Part shown: one piece after another, positions 7,933 to 17,035 of the stretch
How positions within the stretch are numbered: the stretch's first letter is position 1
Layout of the letters: each line of letters begins with the position of its first letter
Assembly: GCA_017396085.1 (NCBI GenBank)
Contig: JAFQNC010000009.1
Coordinates: 60,143-124,142, forward strand
Length of the DNA stretch: 64,000 nucleotides
Direction: 5' to 3'
DNA from: Tidjanibacter sp.
GTDB taxonomy: Bacteria; Bacteroidota; Bacteroidia; Bacteroidales; Rikenellaceae
Position numbers and translations under genes: made by a program
The notes under the pieces: model-generated
The model's input: the letters and a program-made list of their open reading frames with translations, nothing else
Told to the model about the DNA's origin: nothing
Databases searched by the model: none

Positions 7933-9441
7933 ATGGTTGCAACAAAAAATCAGGACAAGGGTAGTCTTGGCTACCTGTTATCCATTGTGCTTGTGGCCGT
8001 AATCGGTGGCCTGCTGTTTGGCTACGACACGGCTGTGATTTCGGGTGCCGAGAAGGGCCTTCAGGCATTCTTCCTCGGAGCCAAAGACTTCGTCTACACC
8101 GACTTCCTCCACGGTATCACCTCCTCCAGCGCACTCATCGGCTGTGTGTTGGGTGCCGCCGTGTCGGGCGTGTTGGCCTCCCGCTATGGGCGCAAACGCT
8201 CGCTCATACTCGCCGGAGTGCTCTTCTTCCTCTCGGCCCTGGGCTCCTACTGTCCCGAATTCCTCTTCTTCTCCAAAGGAGAGCCCTCCTTCTCGCTGTT
8301 GGTTGCCTTCAACCTCTACCGAGTGTTGGGTGGCATTGGCGTGGGCCTTGCTTCGGCCATCTGCCCGATGTACATTGCGGAGGTGGCTCCCAGCAATATG
8401 AGGGGTAAGCTCGTGTCGTGGAACCAATTTGCCATCATCTTTGGTCAGTTGGTGGTCTATTTCGTAAACTTCCTCATCCTCGGCGACCACATTGTGCCCG
8501 TGGTGGAGAAGGTGGCGAGCGGACTCTATGCGGTGGTAAACCCTGCCGAGGCTGCTTGGAGCATCGAGGAGGGTTGGAGGTTGATGTTTGTGAGCGAGGC
8601 TGTGCCCGCCGCACTCTTCACACTCTTGTTGTTCCTTGTGCCCGAAACACCCCGCTACCTGGCTATGACCGGCAAGGAGAGCGAAGCCCTCGGAGTGCTC
8701 ACCCGCATCAACGGCTCGACCAAGGCACAAACCATCCTGGCCGAAATCAAGGCCACAGTTACCACCAAGACCGAGAGGCTCTTCACCTATGGTTGGTTGG
8801 TGATTTTCGTGGGCGTGATGTTGAGCGTGTTCCAGCAGATTGTGGGCATCAACGCCGTGCTCTACTTTGCACCCCGCATCTTTGAGTCGCTCGGTATGGG
8901 CAATCCGATGGTACAGACGGTGCTTATGGGCATTGTGAACATCTCGTTCACCCTGCTGGCCATCTTCTCCGTGGAGAAAATCGGTCGCAAGCCGTTGCTC
9001 ATTTGGGGCTCGATTGGTATGGCCATCGGTGCAGCCGGTGTGGCCGCAACGAGTGTCTCCTCGGCCCTGCCCCCGATTGTGGCAGTGGTGAGCATTATGG
9101 TCTACAGCGCATCGTTTATGTTCAGTTGGGGCCCCATTTGCTGGGTGCTCATCAGCGAGATTTTCCCCAACACCATTAGGGGTGCCGCCGTGGCCGTGGC
9201 TGTGGCGTTCCAATGGATTTTCAACTTCATCGTGTCGTCCACCTTCCTGCCGATGTACAATATGAGCCTCGGCGAGATGGGCTCCAACTTCGGCCACGCC
9301 TTCACCTACGGACTCTATGGTGTGATGTGCATCGTGGCGGCCCTGTTTGTGTGGAAGCTCGTGCCCGAAACCAAGGGCAAAACCCTCGAAGATATGACCA
9401 AACTCTGGGGTAAGAAGAAGAGTAAAGGGGAGGAGAAATAA
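7933..9441 (+). CDS. xylE: D-xylose:H+ symporter (MFS sugar porter)
   Basis: This inner-membrane transporter brings in D-xylose with protons. It has 502 residues with about 12 hydrophobic helices and the sugar-porter signatures: GGLLFGYDTAVISGAEKG in helix 1, RYGRKRS, PMYIAEVAP, QQIVGINAVLYFAP, the EKIGRKPLL loop, and PETKGKTLEDM at the end. The start at 7933 (MVATKNQDKG) is preferred over an upstream in-frame ATG at 7882, which would overlap the intergenic hairpin. It is the last gene of xylB-xylA-xylE, followed by a bidirectional terminator at 9495-9526. Glucose or another hexose cannot be excluded, but the context points to xylose. Confidence 0.92.
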   Translation: MVATKNQDKGSLGYLLSIVLVAVIGGLLFGYDTAVISGAEKGLQAFFLGAKDFVYTDFLHGITSSSALIGCVLGAAVSGVLASRYGRKRSLILAGVLFFLSALGSYCPEFLFFSKGEPSFSLLVAFNLYRVLGGIGVGLASAICPMYIAEVAPSNMRGKLVSWNQFAIIFGQLVVYFVNFLILGDHIVPVVEKVASGLYAVVNPAEAAWSIEEGWRLMFVSEAVPAALFTLLLFLVPETPRYLAMTGKESEALGVLTRINGSTKAQTILAEIKATVTTKTERLFTYGWLVIFVGVMLSVFQQIVGINAVLYFAPRIFESLGMGNPMVQTVLMGIVNISFTLLAIFSVEKIGRKPLLIWGSIGMAIGAAGVAATSVSSALPPIVAVVSIMVYSASFMFSWGPICWVLISEIFPNTIRGAAVAVAVAFQWIFNFIVSSTFLPMYNMSLGEMGSNFGHAFTYGLYGVMCIVAALFVWKLVPETKGKTLEDMTKLWGKKKSKGEEK

Positions 9442-9494
9442 CCCCACCCTCCCCTCTCGCATAAGATTGTTGGCATCATCGCCACAACAAACAA

Positions 9495-9526
9495 CAAAGG
9501 GCTGTCCGAAAGCGGACAGCCCTTTG
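9495..9526. terminator. Bidirectional terminator between xylE and the FucP/GluP gene
   Basis: A perfect 14-base-pair stem (9495-9508 with 9513-9526, CAAAGGGCTGTCCG) has a 4-base loop. It separates convergent genes. Confidence 0.8.
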
Positions 9527-9549
9527 TGTACACATATATATCTGACCCC

Positions 9550-10833
9550 TTACTCGGTAGGAATGTCTTTGTTCACATTCTTGCAACCCACCAATGCGTA
9601 GTAGAGCAGGTAGGCCAGAGCAGCGATGATTACCCAGTAGCTTACGAGGTAACTGCCGGCTGCGTCCACAACAGCGTTCTGCAACAAGGGCAGAATACCA
9701 CCACCGCAAACGAGTGCCATAAAGATACCCGAAGCCTTCTCGGTGTACTTACCAAGGCCCTCAACGGCCAAGTTGAAGATGCCACCCCACATAACCGAAG
9801 TGCACAAACCGCAAAGCACAAGCAGTGCAGCATTCACAGGCACCTCTGCAACACCAAAGCCTGCGGTACCCATAAACACGGGGAGGTTCACAGTGTTGGC
9901 AGGGTTGAGGAAGATTGCACCCAGCACCAAAACAAGGCCCACGGTAGATACGGTCGAAAGCATAGCCTTGGCCGACACTTTGCTACCGATGGCAGCACCA
10001 ACTAAACGGCCCACCAACATCAGCAACCAATAGGTGGCAGCCACGGTACTTGCGATAGCCTCTGCGCCACTCTCCACGTTCAGACCACCATTCTGCAACC
10101 ACTTCTGCAACACGTTGGGGATACCAACCTCGATACCTACGTACACAAAGATGGCAACCGAGCCCAAGATGAAGTGGCGGAACGACATAGGACCATATTT
10201 CGATTTCTCTGTCTTGGCTGCCGCCTCGGGTTTGTTCTCGGGGATTTTGGTCAATGCGATAACCACAAATGCCACTGCAAAGATTGCCAATGCGATAGCC
10301 ATCAAGGGGAATACTTGGCTGATTTTTGCCTCAACAATGTTGGGAACGAAGATACCCGAAAGGAAAATCACAGCGGTACCCATCAACGAGTTGAACGAGC
10401 CACCAACCTGTACAAGCTGGTTACCCTTGTTGCCACCACCACCGAGTTTGTTCAGCATAGGATTAACAACAACGTTCAGCATACACATCGAGAAACCTGC
10501 AACGAATGCACCGAGCAGATAGATGGCAAAACTCTCTGCAACGCCCGACAGAGTCTGAATACCAACACCCACAAAGCCCACTGCAACGGCTGCCAAAGCG
10601 GTAAACTTGTAGCCCTTCTTCTGGAGCATATTACCAGCGGGGATACCCATACAAGCATAAGCAATGAAGTTGGCGAACACACCAAGAGTACCCATCCAGT
10701 TGGGCACGGAGAATTGGTTTTTCAGCACATCACCCATAGGCGAAGCCAAGTTGGTGACAAACGAAATCATACCGAACAGCAGGATGCAGACAATGATTGC
10801 CGGTACGCTCGAATTTTGTTTTTTCTGATTCAT
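9550..10833 (-). CDS. MFS sugar permease, FucP/GluP family
   Basis: This 427-residue inner-membrane protein has about 12 hydrophobic segments and belongs to the L-fucose/glucose-galactose proton symporter family: FGMISFVTNLASP in helix 1, GMPAGNML-like IPAGNMLQKKGYK, the conserved FSMCMLNVVVNPMLN and GGSFNSLMGTA. The fucose and glucose members cannot be told apart by eye. It is a single gene converging on xylE. A weak -7 match (TACCTTCG, minus strand, 10923-10916) lies 83 bases upstream. Neighbouring uxu and xyl genes make a plant-glycan sugar plausible, but the substrate is not shown. Confidence 0.85.
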   Translation of the reverse strand: MNQKKQNSSVPAIIVCILLFGMISFVTNLASPMGDVLKNQFSVPNWMGTLGVFANFIAYACMGIPAGNMLQKKGYKFTALAAVAVGFVGVGIQTLSGVAESFAIYLLGAFVAGFSMCMLNVVVNPMLNKLGGGGNKGNQLVQVGGSFNSLMGTAVIFLSGIFVPNIVEAKISQVFPLMAIALAIFAVAFVVIALTKIPENKPEAAAKTEKSKYGPMSFRHFILGSVAIFVYVGIEVGIPNVLQKWLQNGGLNVESGAEAIASTVAATYWLLMLVGRLVGAAIGSKVSAKAMLSTVSTVGLVLVLGAIFLNPANTVNLPVFMGTAGFGVAEVPVNAALLVLCGLCTSVMWGGIFNLAVEGLGKYTEKASGIFMALVCGGGILPLLQNAVVDAAGSYLVSYWVIIAALAYLLYYALVGCKNVNKDIPTE

Positions 10834-10955
10834 AGTGTTTTAATTATTTGGTTAATATTGGTTTATCTCTTTTTTGACTCTCCTTGACAGGGCACATCAC
10901 ATTGGGTTAGTCCTGCGAAGGTACTACTTTTTTCGAAACCTCGCTCCCAAGGATA

Positions 10956-11966
10956 CTAAAATAATACACCGCTCTCCGGATTTTTTTGCAACCCGAGGTG
11001 TGAATATGCCAATTCGGTTACCTCCCTACCGCGCGGAGTGCGTTTGAGGAAACCCTCCTTAATGAGGAAGGGCTCATAGACCTCCTCGATGGTACCGGCC
11101 TCCTCGCTCACAGCCGTGGCGATGGTGTTAAGACCCACAGGGCCACCGCCGAACTTCTCGATTATGGCCAGCAAAATCTTGTTGTCCATCTGGTCAAGTC
11201 CACGCGAGTCGATGTTCAGAGCCCCCAAGGCGTGGCGGGTGATGGCCAAATCGACCTTGCCATCGCCCATAACCATAGCGAAGTCCCTCACCCTGCGCAG
11301 AAGCGAGTTGGCAATACGTGGCGTACCCCTACTGCGAAGAGCCACTTCGTGAGCCGCTTGGTCGTCAATATCTATACCCAAAATGTGTGCCGAGCGTTTC
11401 ACAATGCCACTCAACACCGAGGTGTCGTAATACTCCAAGTGGCACGTGATGCCAAACCTCGCCCTCAGCGGAGAGGTAAGCAGGCCGCTACGGGTGGTGG
11501 CTCCAATCAGCGTGAAGGGTGCCAACTCAATCTGTATGCTGCGAGCCGAGGGACCCTTGTCGAGCACGATGTCAATCTTGTAGTCCTCCATTGCCGAGTA
11601 GAGGTACTCCTCCACAATGGGGCTCAAGCGGTGAATCTCATCAATGAAGAGCACATCGCCCTCCGAGAGGTTGGTCAGCAGGCCGGCCAAGTCGCCGGGC
11701 TTGTCCAACACGGGGCCACTGGTAACCTTCAATGTGGTGCCCATCTCGTTGGCCACAATGTTTGCAAGCGTGGTCTTACCCAAGCCCGGAGGGCCGTGGA
11801 AGAGCACGTGGTCGAGCGATTCGCCCCTCATCAGAGCGGCCTTAATGAAGACACGGAGGTTGTCCACAATCTTGTCCTGACCGTGGAAACTCTCCAACTC
11901 CTGCGGGCGGATTTTGTTCTCAAAATCCACATCGCTCTCTATATTCCGAATACTCGATTGAACCAT
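10956..11966 (-). CDS. ruvB: Holliday junction branch-migration ATPase RuvB
   Basis: This hexameric motor works with RuvA on recombination intermediates. The 336-residue AAA+ protein has Walker [10 protein letters not shown] (~60), Walker B FIDEIHR (~108), sensor 1 GATTRSG (~155), the arginine region PLRARFG and the C-terminal winged helix ([27 protein letters not shown]). Length is typical. Its start overlaps the end of the upstream helical-repeat gene by 28 bases, so the two are probably translationally coupled. ruvA and ruvC are not in the window. Confidence 0.97.
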   Translation of the reverse strand: MVQSSIRNIESDVDFENKIRPQELESFHGQDKIVDNLRVFIKAALMRGESLDHVLFHGPPGLGKTTLANIVANEMGTTLKVTSGPVLDKPGDLAGLLTNLSEGDVLFIDEIHRLSPIVEEYLYSAMEDYKIDIVLDKGPSARSIQIELAPFTLIGATTRSGLLTSPLRARFGITCHLEYYDTSVLSGIVKRSAHILGIDIDDQAAHEVALRSRGTPRIANSLLRRVRDFAMVMGDGKVDLAITRHALGALNIDSRGLDQMDNKILLAIIEKFGGGPVGLNTIATAVSEEAGTIEEVYEPFLIKEGFLKRTPRGREVTELAYSHLGLQKNPESGVLF

Positions 11967-13555
11967 TTTTTATCCTTTCTGTTTTGTTCTTGCTGTTCCG
12001 ATGCTTCAAATTTCTCCCTCACAATCTGGCCCATACTCTTGCCCGAAATCTTACTCTCCAGCCACGAGAGAATGTCTATATAATAGAAGGTACGCCTTTC
12101 GTAGCGGTGCTTTTCGTAGGGTTTGAGCCTTTCGTAGAGTATTTTGAGTTCCTTTTTGAGGTCTATGGCGTTGATGTTGCCGAAGCTCTTGAAGAACGAC
12201 AGCAACACATCCTTCATCTCGGTCATATCCCTCATCTTCACAATGAACGAGTAGACCGAGCGAATCTGATAGTCAATGTTGAAATCCAACTGCGCATCGT
12301 AGAGGGCCATAAGGTTCAACATTCGGGCGTAGCATTGCAGGTCGCGCCTGATGTTGTGGTCCTTCACGGAGATGATGTAGGAGAGGTATTCGATGCACTT
12401 GTGGTAGTTGCCATCGCCAAAGTAGAGTGTTGCCACCTTGTAGTAGAGGGGCATTTTCTCGTGGATGGTCAGGCGGTCACCATACTTTTTGAGGTAGGAG
12501 TCGATGTTCTTCACCAGCCAAAGGCCCTCCTTGTAGGTGCCTGCCATAATGCACTTGTTGAGTTGGCCCGTAAAGAGGATTTGTTGCGAAATCATCGCAG
12601 CGTTGTCGTTCAGGGTGCTGATGCTCTTGGTCTCACGCTCAAACTCTTCAAGTGTGCGCACAAAGGCTTTGTACTTGTGCATCAGATACATACCATCCAA
12701 CACGTGGGCATAGCCACGCATATAACCATCATACATCACCTCCTTCATCTCGGGGTGGGTGTTGAAGTGGTCCACCCACTTGAGCGCATATCGGTAGGAG
12801 AGGGTTGTGTGGTGGCTGATGTAGTAGTACCACGCCTTGACTTGGTAGAAATAGAAGGTTTCGGTGAAGGTCATCGCCTTGCCCTCGTAGGCGTCAATCT
12901 TGGGCTTGAAGTAGTTGTTGAGCCTGTCGAGGTCCTTCTGCGAGCGGGCAAAGCCGATGTTTTGGTGCAGGGCATAGCACTGCACCGACAGGAGCGACAG
13001 CGAGGCGATGTTGTTCACCATTGTGGAAACCACCCCCGAGGCCCTTGCGGTCTTGTCGGCCACGTGGCTCATCTCGCTTGAATAGCTCAACACCTTGAGT
13101 TGTCGTTGCAGGTCCACGATGTCGAGCACCGCCGACCACTGCTCCGTGGCCTTCGCCTTAGCCTCCACCTTCTCCAACACCTTCTGCGCCTCGGTGTAGA
13201 GGCCCTTGTCGAAGAGAATCTTCACAAAGTCAATCTGCTCACGTATCTGGAGTGTGGTGGAGTGCTGCACATTGAGCAGCCTCAACGAGGTGAGGAGTTG
13301 CTTGTAGAGGTGTGCTTTGAGGTTGGGGAGTTGCTGTTTGCTGATTTCGGGGCACTGCGCCAACACCTTCGCCTCGTCATACTGCTCAAGCGAGTCGAGG
13401 CAGTTGAAGAGTTTGAGGAATTTGGCGTCTTCGTTGCCATCAAGCCTTGTGGCGTAGAGTTTGAAGTTGCGCTTTTCGGCCTTGCTCATCAGTTTGACAA
13501 GGTCAAAAACGGCTTCGTGCTTTTCGGCTTTCTTATGCGAATTTGTTTTACCCAT
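11939..13555 (-). CDS. Conserved Bacteroidetes helical-repeat protein of unknown function
   Basis: I do not recognise a named family. The 538-residue protein is soluble and lacks a signal peptide. It is rich in Leu/Tyr/Lys helices arranged like TPR-type repeats across residues ~40-500, with a basic start ([14 protein letters not shown]) and a conserved-looking segment [14 protein letters not shown]. The start at 13555 is chosen because the in-frame extension to 13687 is low-quality sequence upstream of the likely promoter (TAGCTTTG, minus strand, 13699-13692). It overlaps ruvB by 28 bases. A scaffold or regulatory role is only a guess. Confidence 0.75.
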   Translation of the reverse strand: MGKTNSHKKAEKHEAVFDLVKLMSKAEKRNFKLYATRLDGNEDAKFLKLFNCLDSLEQYDEAKVLAQCPEISKQQLPNLKAHLYKQLLTSLRLLNVQHSTTLQIREQIDFVKILFDKGLYTEAQKVLEKVEAKAKATEQWSAVLDIVDLQRQLKVLSYSSEMSHVADKTARASGVVSTMVNNIASLSLLSVQCYALHQNIGFARSQKDLDRLNNYFKPKIDAYEGKAMTFTETFYFYQVKAWYYYISHHTTLSYRYALKWVDHFNTHPEMKEVMYDGYMRGYAHVLDGMYLMHKYKAFVRTLEEFERETKSISTLNDNAAMISQQILFTGQLNKCIMAGTYKEGLWLVKNIDSYLKKYGDRLTIHEKMPLYYKVATLYFGDGNYHKCIEYLSYIISVKDHNIRRDLQCYARMLNLMALYDAQLDFNIDYQIRSVYSFIVKMRDMTEMKDVLLSFFKSFGNINAIDLKKELKILYERLKPYEKHRYERRTFYYIDILSWLESKISGKSMGQIVREKFEASEQQEQNRKDKKWFNRVFGI

Positions 13556-13691
13556 AATGTTCTCTTCTTTGTGAGGTTTTGCTACGCCACCAACCGAACA
13601 CAACAATGGCGGTCGGGAGCCAAATACCCCTCTGTGGTTCTGTGGGGCGGGTTTTGGACATTGGTGTTCGCTCCGATGCCCAACCACACGC

Positions 13692-13816
13692 CAAAGCTAC
13701 AAATTTTCCTCGAAAAATCACCACAAAGTTGCATTTTCTTTTCCCCTCCCCGCCCCTTGGGTGTTCAAAAAATCGCACCAAAACATTGCACACACGCAAA
13801 TAAAACGGTATATTTG
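13692..13816. promoter_or_regulatory. Divergent promoters for the ruvB operon and the DUF456 gene
   Basis: On the minus strand TAGCTTTG (13699-13692) faces the helical-repeat/ruvB genes. On the plus strand ATTG (13785-13788), 20 bases, TATATTTG (13809-13816) faces the DUF456 gene. Both match TAnnTTTG. The plus-strand box overlaps a GTG at 13816, which argues for the later ATG at 13849 as the real start. Confidence 0.6.
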
Positions 13817-13848
13817 TGGGAACAATAACCCCAAAACTTTTTTTGATT

Positions 13849-14325
13849 ATGGACATCTCTCTTCTCGGCATCTTGGCACTTGTGTGCGCAGTGGTGGGCG
13901 TGGTTGGTTGCATTGCCCCCATACTCCCCGGCACCCCCATTTGCTATGTTGCCATCCTCCTGTGTCAATGGGCAGGGGCTGGTTTTGCCACCCAAGACCT
14001 CATCGTGTGGGCCGTCATTGCTGTGGTGGTTACTCTGATTGACAATTTCCTTCCCGTGTGGATGACCAAGCGGTTTGGAGGCTCCAAGGCTGCCACCCGA
14101 GGCTCGATGATTGGCATCATCGTGGGCTTCTTTGCCGGCCCACTTGGGCTTATCCTTGGTCCCTTCTTTGGTGCGCTCATTGGCGAACTCACCCACAACG
14201 GCTCCGACAGCGCACGTGCGTTCAAGGTTGCCTTTGGCTCCTTTGCGGCCTTCATTTGCGGTACGGGTATGAAGTTGGTTGCCGCCGTCTACCTCACCGT
14301 TCAGGTGGTTAATTTTGTGTTTTAG
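13849..14325 (+). CDS. DUF456 family membrane protein
   Basis: This 158-residue integral membrane protein has about four hydrophobic segments: residues ~3-30 (GILALVCAVVGVVGCIAPILPGTP), ~35-70, ~85-115 (GSMIGIIVGFFAGPLGLILGPFFGA) and ~130-158. The PILPGTP motif and the Gly-rich GFFAGPLGLILGPFFGAL stretch are typical of DUF456. Its function is unknown. It is a single gene with its own promoter and a strong terminator at 14405-14439. The start is ATG 13849 because the promoter overlaps the alternative GTG. Confidence 0.85.
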   Translation: MDISLLGILALVCAVVGVVGCIAPILPGTPICYVAILLCQWAGAGFATQDLIVWAVIAVVVTLIDNFLPVWMTKRFGGSKAATRGSMIGIIVGFFAGPLGLILGPFFGALIGELTHNGSDSARAFKVAFGSFAAFICGTGMKLVAAVYLTVQVVNFVF

Positions 14326-14404
14326 GCGGAGGGTACCCCTATCACTCCACCCAACCTCACACCCAATAGACCTCTCCCGCCAAACCCACACCCCCACATA
14401 TAAA

Positions 14405-14439
14405 TCACGGGTATCTTTTTTGATACCCGTGATTTTTTG
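14405..14439 (+). terminator. Terminator after the DUF456 gene
   Basis: TCACGGGTATC (14405-14415) pairs with GATACCCGTGA (14422-14432), followed by TTTTTTG. Confidence 0.85.
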
Positions 14440-14494
14440 TTCCATTACCGCAAACTCTTGTGAAGCAAGCCCTACACTCGGAGTGCCAGTTGGC

Positions 14495-14800
14495 ACCCGT
14501 GGGGGCCCTTGCAAGCACAAAGTCGGCAGGTCAAGCACTACTGCGTAGTGTATCCTTTTTTTGTCCCCTCCTCTTGGGGGATTGGCTGCGCTACGCTCGC
14601 CCATCCCCTGCCACTCGCCGTGGGGGCCCCTGCAAGGGACAAGAAGCCGCACCTGCCATAGGCAAGGTGCTTTTTTGTCATTTCTTGGGGGATTGGCTGC
14701 GCTACGCTCGCCCATCCCCTGCGCTCGCCGCGGGGGCCCTTGCAAGCGCATTGTCGGCAGGCCAAGCACTACTACGTAGTGTATCCTTTTTGTCCCCTAA
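14495..14800. repeat. Two diverged copies of an intergenic repeat
   Basis: The segments around 14499-14610 and 14690-14800 share GGGGGCCCTTGCAAGC, GTCGGCAGG..AAGCACTACT and GTAGTGTATCC. TTGGGGGATTGGCTGCGCTA occurs at about 14573 and 14687. The tract between the DUF456 gene and tRNA-Ser holds no convincing gene; open frames across it follow the repeat in several frames. The function is unknown. Confidence 0.65.
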
Positions 14801-14891
14801 TCCCCCTCTCGAGCAAGCTCGGAGTGGGAAGGGCACAAAAAAAAGGATTGCAACATCGTTGCAATCCTTGCCCTGACCGACTCCGGTCTTG

Positions 14892-14979
14892 CGGAGAGAG
14901 GGGGATTCGAACCCCCGATACCCTTTTGAGGTATACGCACTTTCCAGGCGCGCTCCTTAAACCACTCGGACATCTCTCC
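14892..14979 (-). tRNA. tRNA-Ser (GGA)
   Basis: On the minus strand the acceptor GGAGAGA pairs with TCTCTCC, the anticodon loop is CTGGAAA (anticodon GGA), a long class II variable arm (CCTCAAAAGGG) is present, and the T arm is GGGGG TTCGAAT CCCCC. CCA is not encoded. A promoter TACCTTTG lies at 15059-15052 on the same strand. Confidence 0.96.
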
Positions 14980-15051
14980 TTGTCCCAAACTATATTTCCC
15001 CAATTCAGCACCTCGCACCACCCGAGGGTAGCCACAGTGCCTTTGGGCCCA

Positions 15052-15059
15052 CAAAGGTA
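15052..15059 (-). promoter_or_regulatory. -7 element of the tRNA-Ser promoter
   Basis: CAAAGGTA on the plus strand is TACCTTTG on the minus strand. It lies about 73 bases before the mature tRNA-Ser 5' end. Confidence 0.55.
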
Positions 15060-15085
15060 AGAATATTTTTTATTTCAACAACTTC

Positions 15086-16108
15086 CTACCTGCCAATTTC
15101 TCCGCAAATTGATTTTTTCATCATCAACTCTATCTCTTTCGGGCCGCTCTCGTGGGCCAACACATACATCATCTTCGCCACAGCCGCCTCCGTGGTCATA
15201 TCCCTGCCACTAATCACGCCAATCTGTTGCAACGCAACACCCGTCTCATAAATGTCCATATTGACCTCGCCATCAGAGCATTGGGTTACGTTCACCACCG
15301 AAATACCCCTCTCTATGGCCTCACGCAGGGCCCCAATAAACCACTCCTTCGTGGGGGCATTGCCCGCACCATAGGTCTCCAGCACCACGCCCCTAATGCC
15401 ACTACCGAGCATCGCACGGAACACCCTCTCATTCAATCCGGGGAATATCTTAATGATGGCCACATCGCCACACAACCTCGTGTCAATGGAGAACTCACCC
15501 TCTCCCCCACCTCGCAAAATGAGGCTTTCGTTATACTGTATGCTCACCCCCACCTCGGCAAGTGGCGGGTAGTTGTTCGACACAAAAGCACTCAACTCCT
15601 CGGCACTCTGCTTGGTGGTGCGGTTGGCACGAAAGAGGCGGTTTTGGAAGTAGAGCGACACCTCGGGCACCATCGCCATCCCCTTTGCATCCTTGGCCGC
15701 AGCAATCTCAATGGCCGTGATGAGGTTCTCCCTGCCATCGGTACGCAACACCCCGATGGGTATCTGGCTACCGGTAAAGACCACCGGCTTCTCCAAATTG
15801 TTGAGCATAAAGCTGAGCGCACTCGATGTATAGGACATCGTGTCGGTGCCGTGGAGCACCACAAAGCCGTCAAACCTCTCGTAGTTCTCCTTGATAATCT
15901 CCGCCAAGCGCACCCACAATTCGGGCGAAGCATTAGACGAGTCGATGGGCTCAAAGGGCAACACCTCAATATTCACCGCCAAACGGCGCAACGAAGGAAA
16001 CTCCTCGTAGATGTGGTTGAAGTCAAAGGGCACCAATGTACCACTGTGGGGGTCGGTTTGCATACCGATTGTGCCACCGGTGTAGATGAGCAGTACGGAA
16101 CTTTTCAT
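15086..16108 (-). CDS. ansA: Type I L-asparaginase
   Basis: This enzyme hydrolyses L-asparagine to aspartate and ammonia in the cytoplasm. About 340 residues carry the two catalytic threonine motifs: IYTGGTIGM near the start and VVLHGTDTMSYT at ~85-95, followed by PVVFTGSQIPIG. No signal peptide is present, in line with the cytoplasmic type I form. The start at 16108 (MKSSVLLIYTGG) is preferred; Met at 16114 is an alternative, and the longer open frame to 16189 lacks homology. It is the last gene of dprA-tatD-ansA on the minus strand. Confidence 0.93.
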   Translation of the reverse strand: MKSSVLLIYTGGTIGMQTDPHSGTLVPFDFNHIYEEFPSLRRLAVNIEVLPFEPIDSSNASPELWVRLAEIIKENYERFDGFVVLHGTDTMSYTSSALSFMLNNLEKPVVFTGSQIPIGVLRTDGRENLITAIEIAAAKDAKGMAMVPEVSLYFQNRLFRANRTTKQSAEELSAFVSNNYPPLAEVGVSIQYNESLILRGGGEGEFSIDTRLCGDVAIIKIFPGLNERVFRAMLGSGIRGVVLETYGAGNAPTKEWFIGALREAIERGISVVNVTQCSDGEVNMDIYETGVALQQIGVISGRDMTTEAAVAKMMYVLAHESGPKEIELMMKKSICGEIGR

Positions 16109-16191
16109 ACTCATTGTGTGAGTGTTGTGTGTAACTATTATATTATAAGTATGTATCTGATTTTTTCTCCTTGCTGGCCCGTTTTCCACCC

Positions 16192-17016
16192 CTACTGCAA
16201 TCCCAGCAGTCGCCTTGCATTGAGGGTGGTCTGCTCGGCCACCTCCTCCGCACTCAACCCTTTGAGTTCGGCAATGCGGTTGCAGACATAGACCACATAG
16301 GCGGGCTCGTTGCGCCTCCCCCTAAAAGGTACAGGTGTGAGGTAGGGCGAGTCGGTCTCGAGCACAATATCCCCGAGGTTGATGTGGGGAATACTCTCCG
16401 CAAGGGGGCTCTTTTTGTAGGTGCTCACACCGCCAATGCCCACACCAAAGCCACCCAAAGCCTTGATGCGCTCATAGACTTCCACCCCCTCGCCAAAGGC
16501 GTGGAGCACACCTCGGGCACGCCCCTTGTACTCCTCCAGCAGGGTAAGCATCTCATCCCAAGCACTGCGGGTGTGGATAATCAGCGGCAGGTCAAACTCA
16601 ATGGACAACTCCACCTGACGGCGAAAACACTCGGTCTGCTCCTCGCGAAAATCGTTGCTCCAGTAGAAGTCCAAGCCCACTTCGCCCACTCCATAGAAGT
16701 ACTCCACAGGGCGTTCCGCCGTACCCACCGATGCGGCAGACTCCCCACCATTGCACGCCCTCAACAGCCTCTCCACCTCGGCCAGCTCCTCCCGCCAGCG
16801 TGGGTTGTCGTTTACCGATGTGGGGTGCAGGCCAATGAAAGGGTATGCGTTGGGCAGGGCTCGGCTGAGGGCAAACATCCTCTCGTTGCTCTCTCCGTCA
16901 ATGGCAGGCAACACAAAGGCCTCCACTCCGACCTCCTCGGCACGTAGCAACACCTCCGAGCGGTCGCCATCAAACTCCTCTCCGTAGATGTGGGTATGTG
17001 TATCTATCAATCTCAT
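16192..17016 (-). CDS. TatD family metal-dependent hydrolase
   Basis: This 274-residue TIM-barrel deoxyribonuclease-like protein has the metal ligands IDTHTHIYGEEF (residues ~4-15), GEVGLDFYW, LIIHTRSAWDE, LHAFGEG and LETDSPYLTPVPFRGRRNEP. The last motif is the TatD/YcfH hallmark. Members act as 3'-5' exonucleases or D-aminoacyl-tRNA deacylase-like enzymes; the substrate here is unknown. The start at 17016 (MRLIDTHTH) is chosen because the 22 residues upstream look non-coding. It lies 19 bases after dprA and 83 bases before ansA. Confidence 0.92.
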   Translation of the reverse strand: MRLIDTHTHIYGEEFDGDRSEVLLRAEEVGVEAFVLPAIDGESNERMFALSRALPNAYPFIGLHPTSVNDNPRWREELAEVERLLRACNGGESAASVGTAERPVEYFYGVGEVGLDFYWSNDFREEQTECFRRQVELSIEFDLPLIIHTRSAWDEMLTLLEEYKGRARGVLHAFGEGVEVYERIKALGGFGVGIGGVSTYKKSPLAESIPHINLGDIVLETDSPYLTPVPFRGRRNEPAYVVYVCNRIAELKGLSAEEVAEQTTLNARRLLGLQ

Positions 17017-17035
17017 CGCTCGCAACTTACGCCCC

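Noticed and set aside
5316..9462. Long antisense frames opposite xylB, xylA and xylE (431, 516 and 494 codons)
   Set aside because: They are shadows of GC-rich coding genes, with biased residues and no family motifs; the sense frames are clearly the known enzymes.
14538..14876. Short overlapping frames between the DUF456 gene and tRNA-Ser
   Set aside because: They follow a duplicated intergenic repeat on both strands, with the same peptide pieces (MGERSAANPPR) twice.
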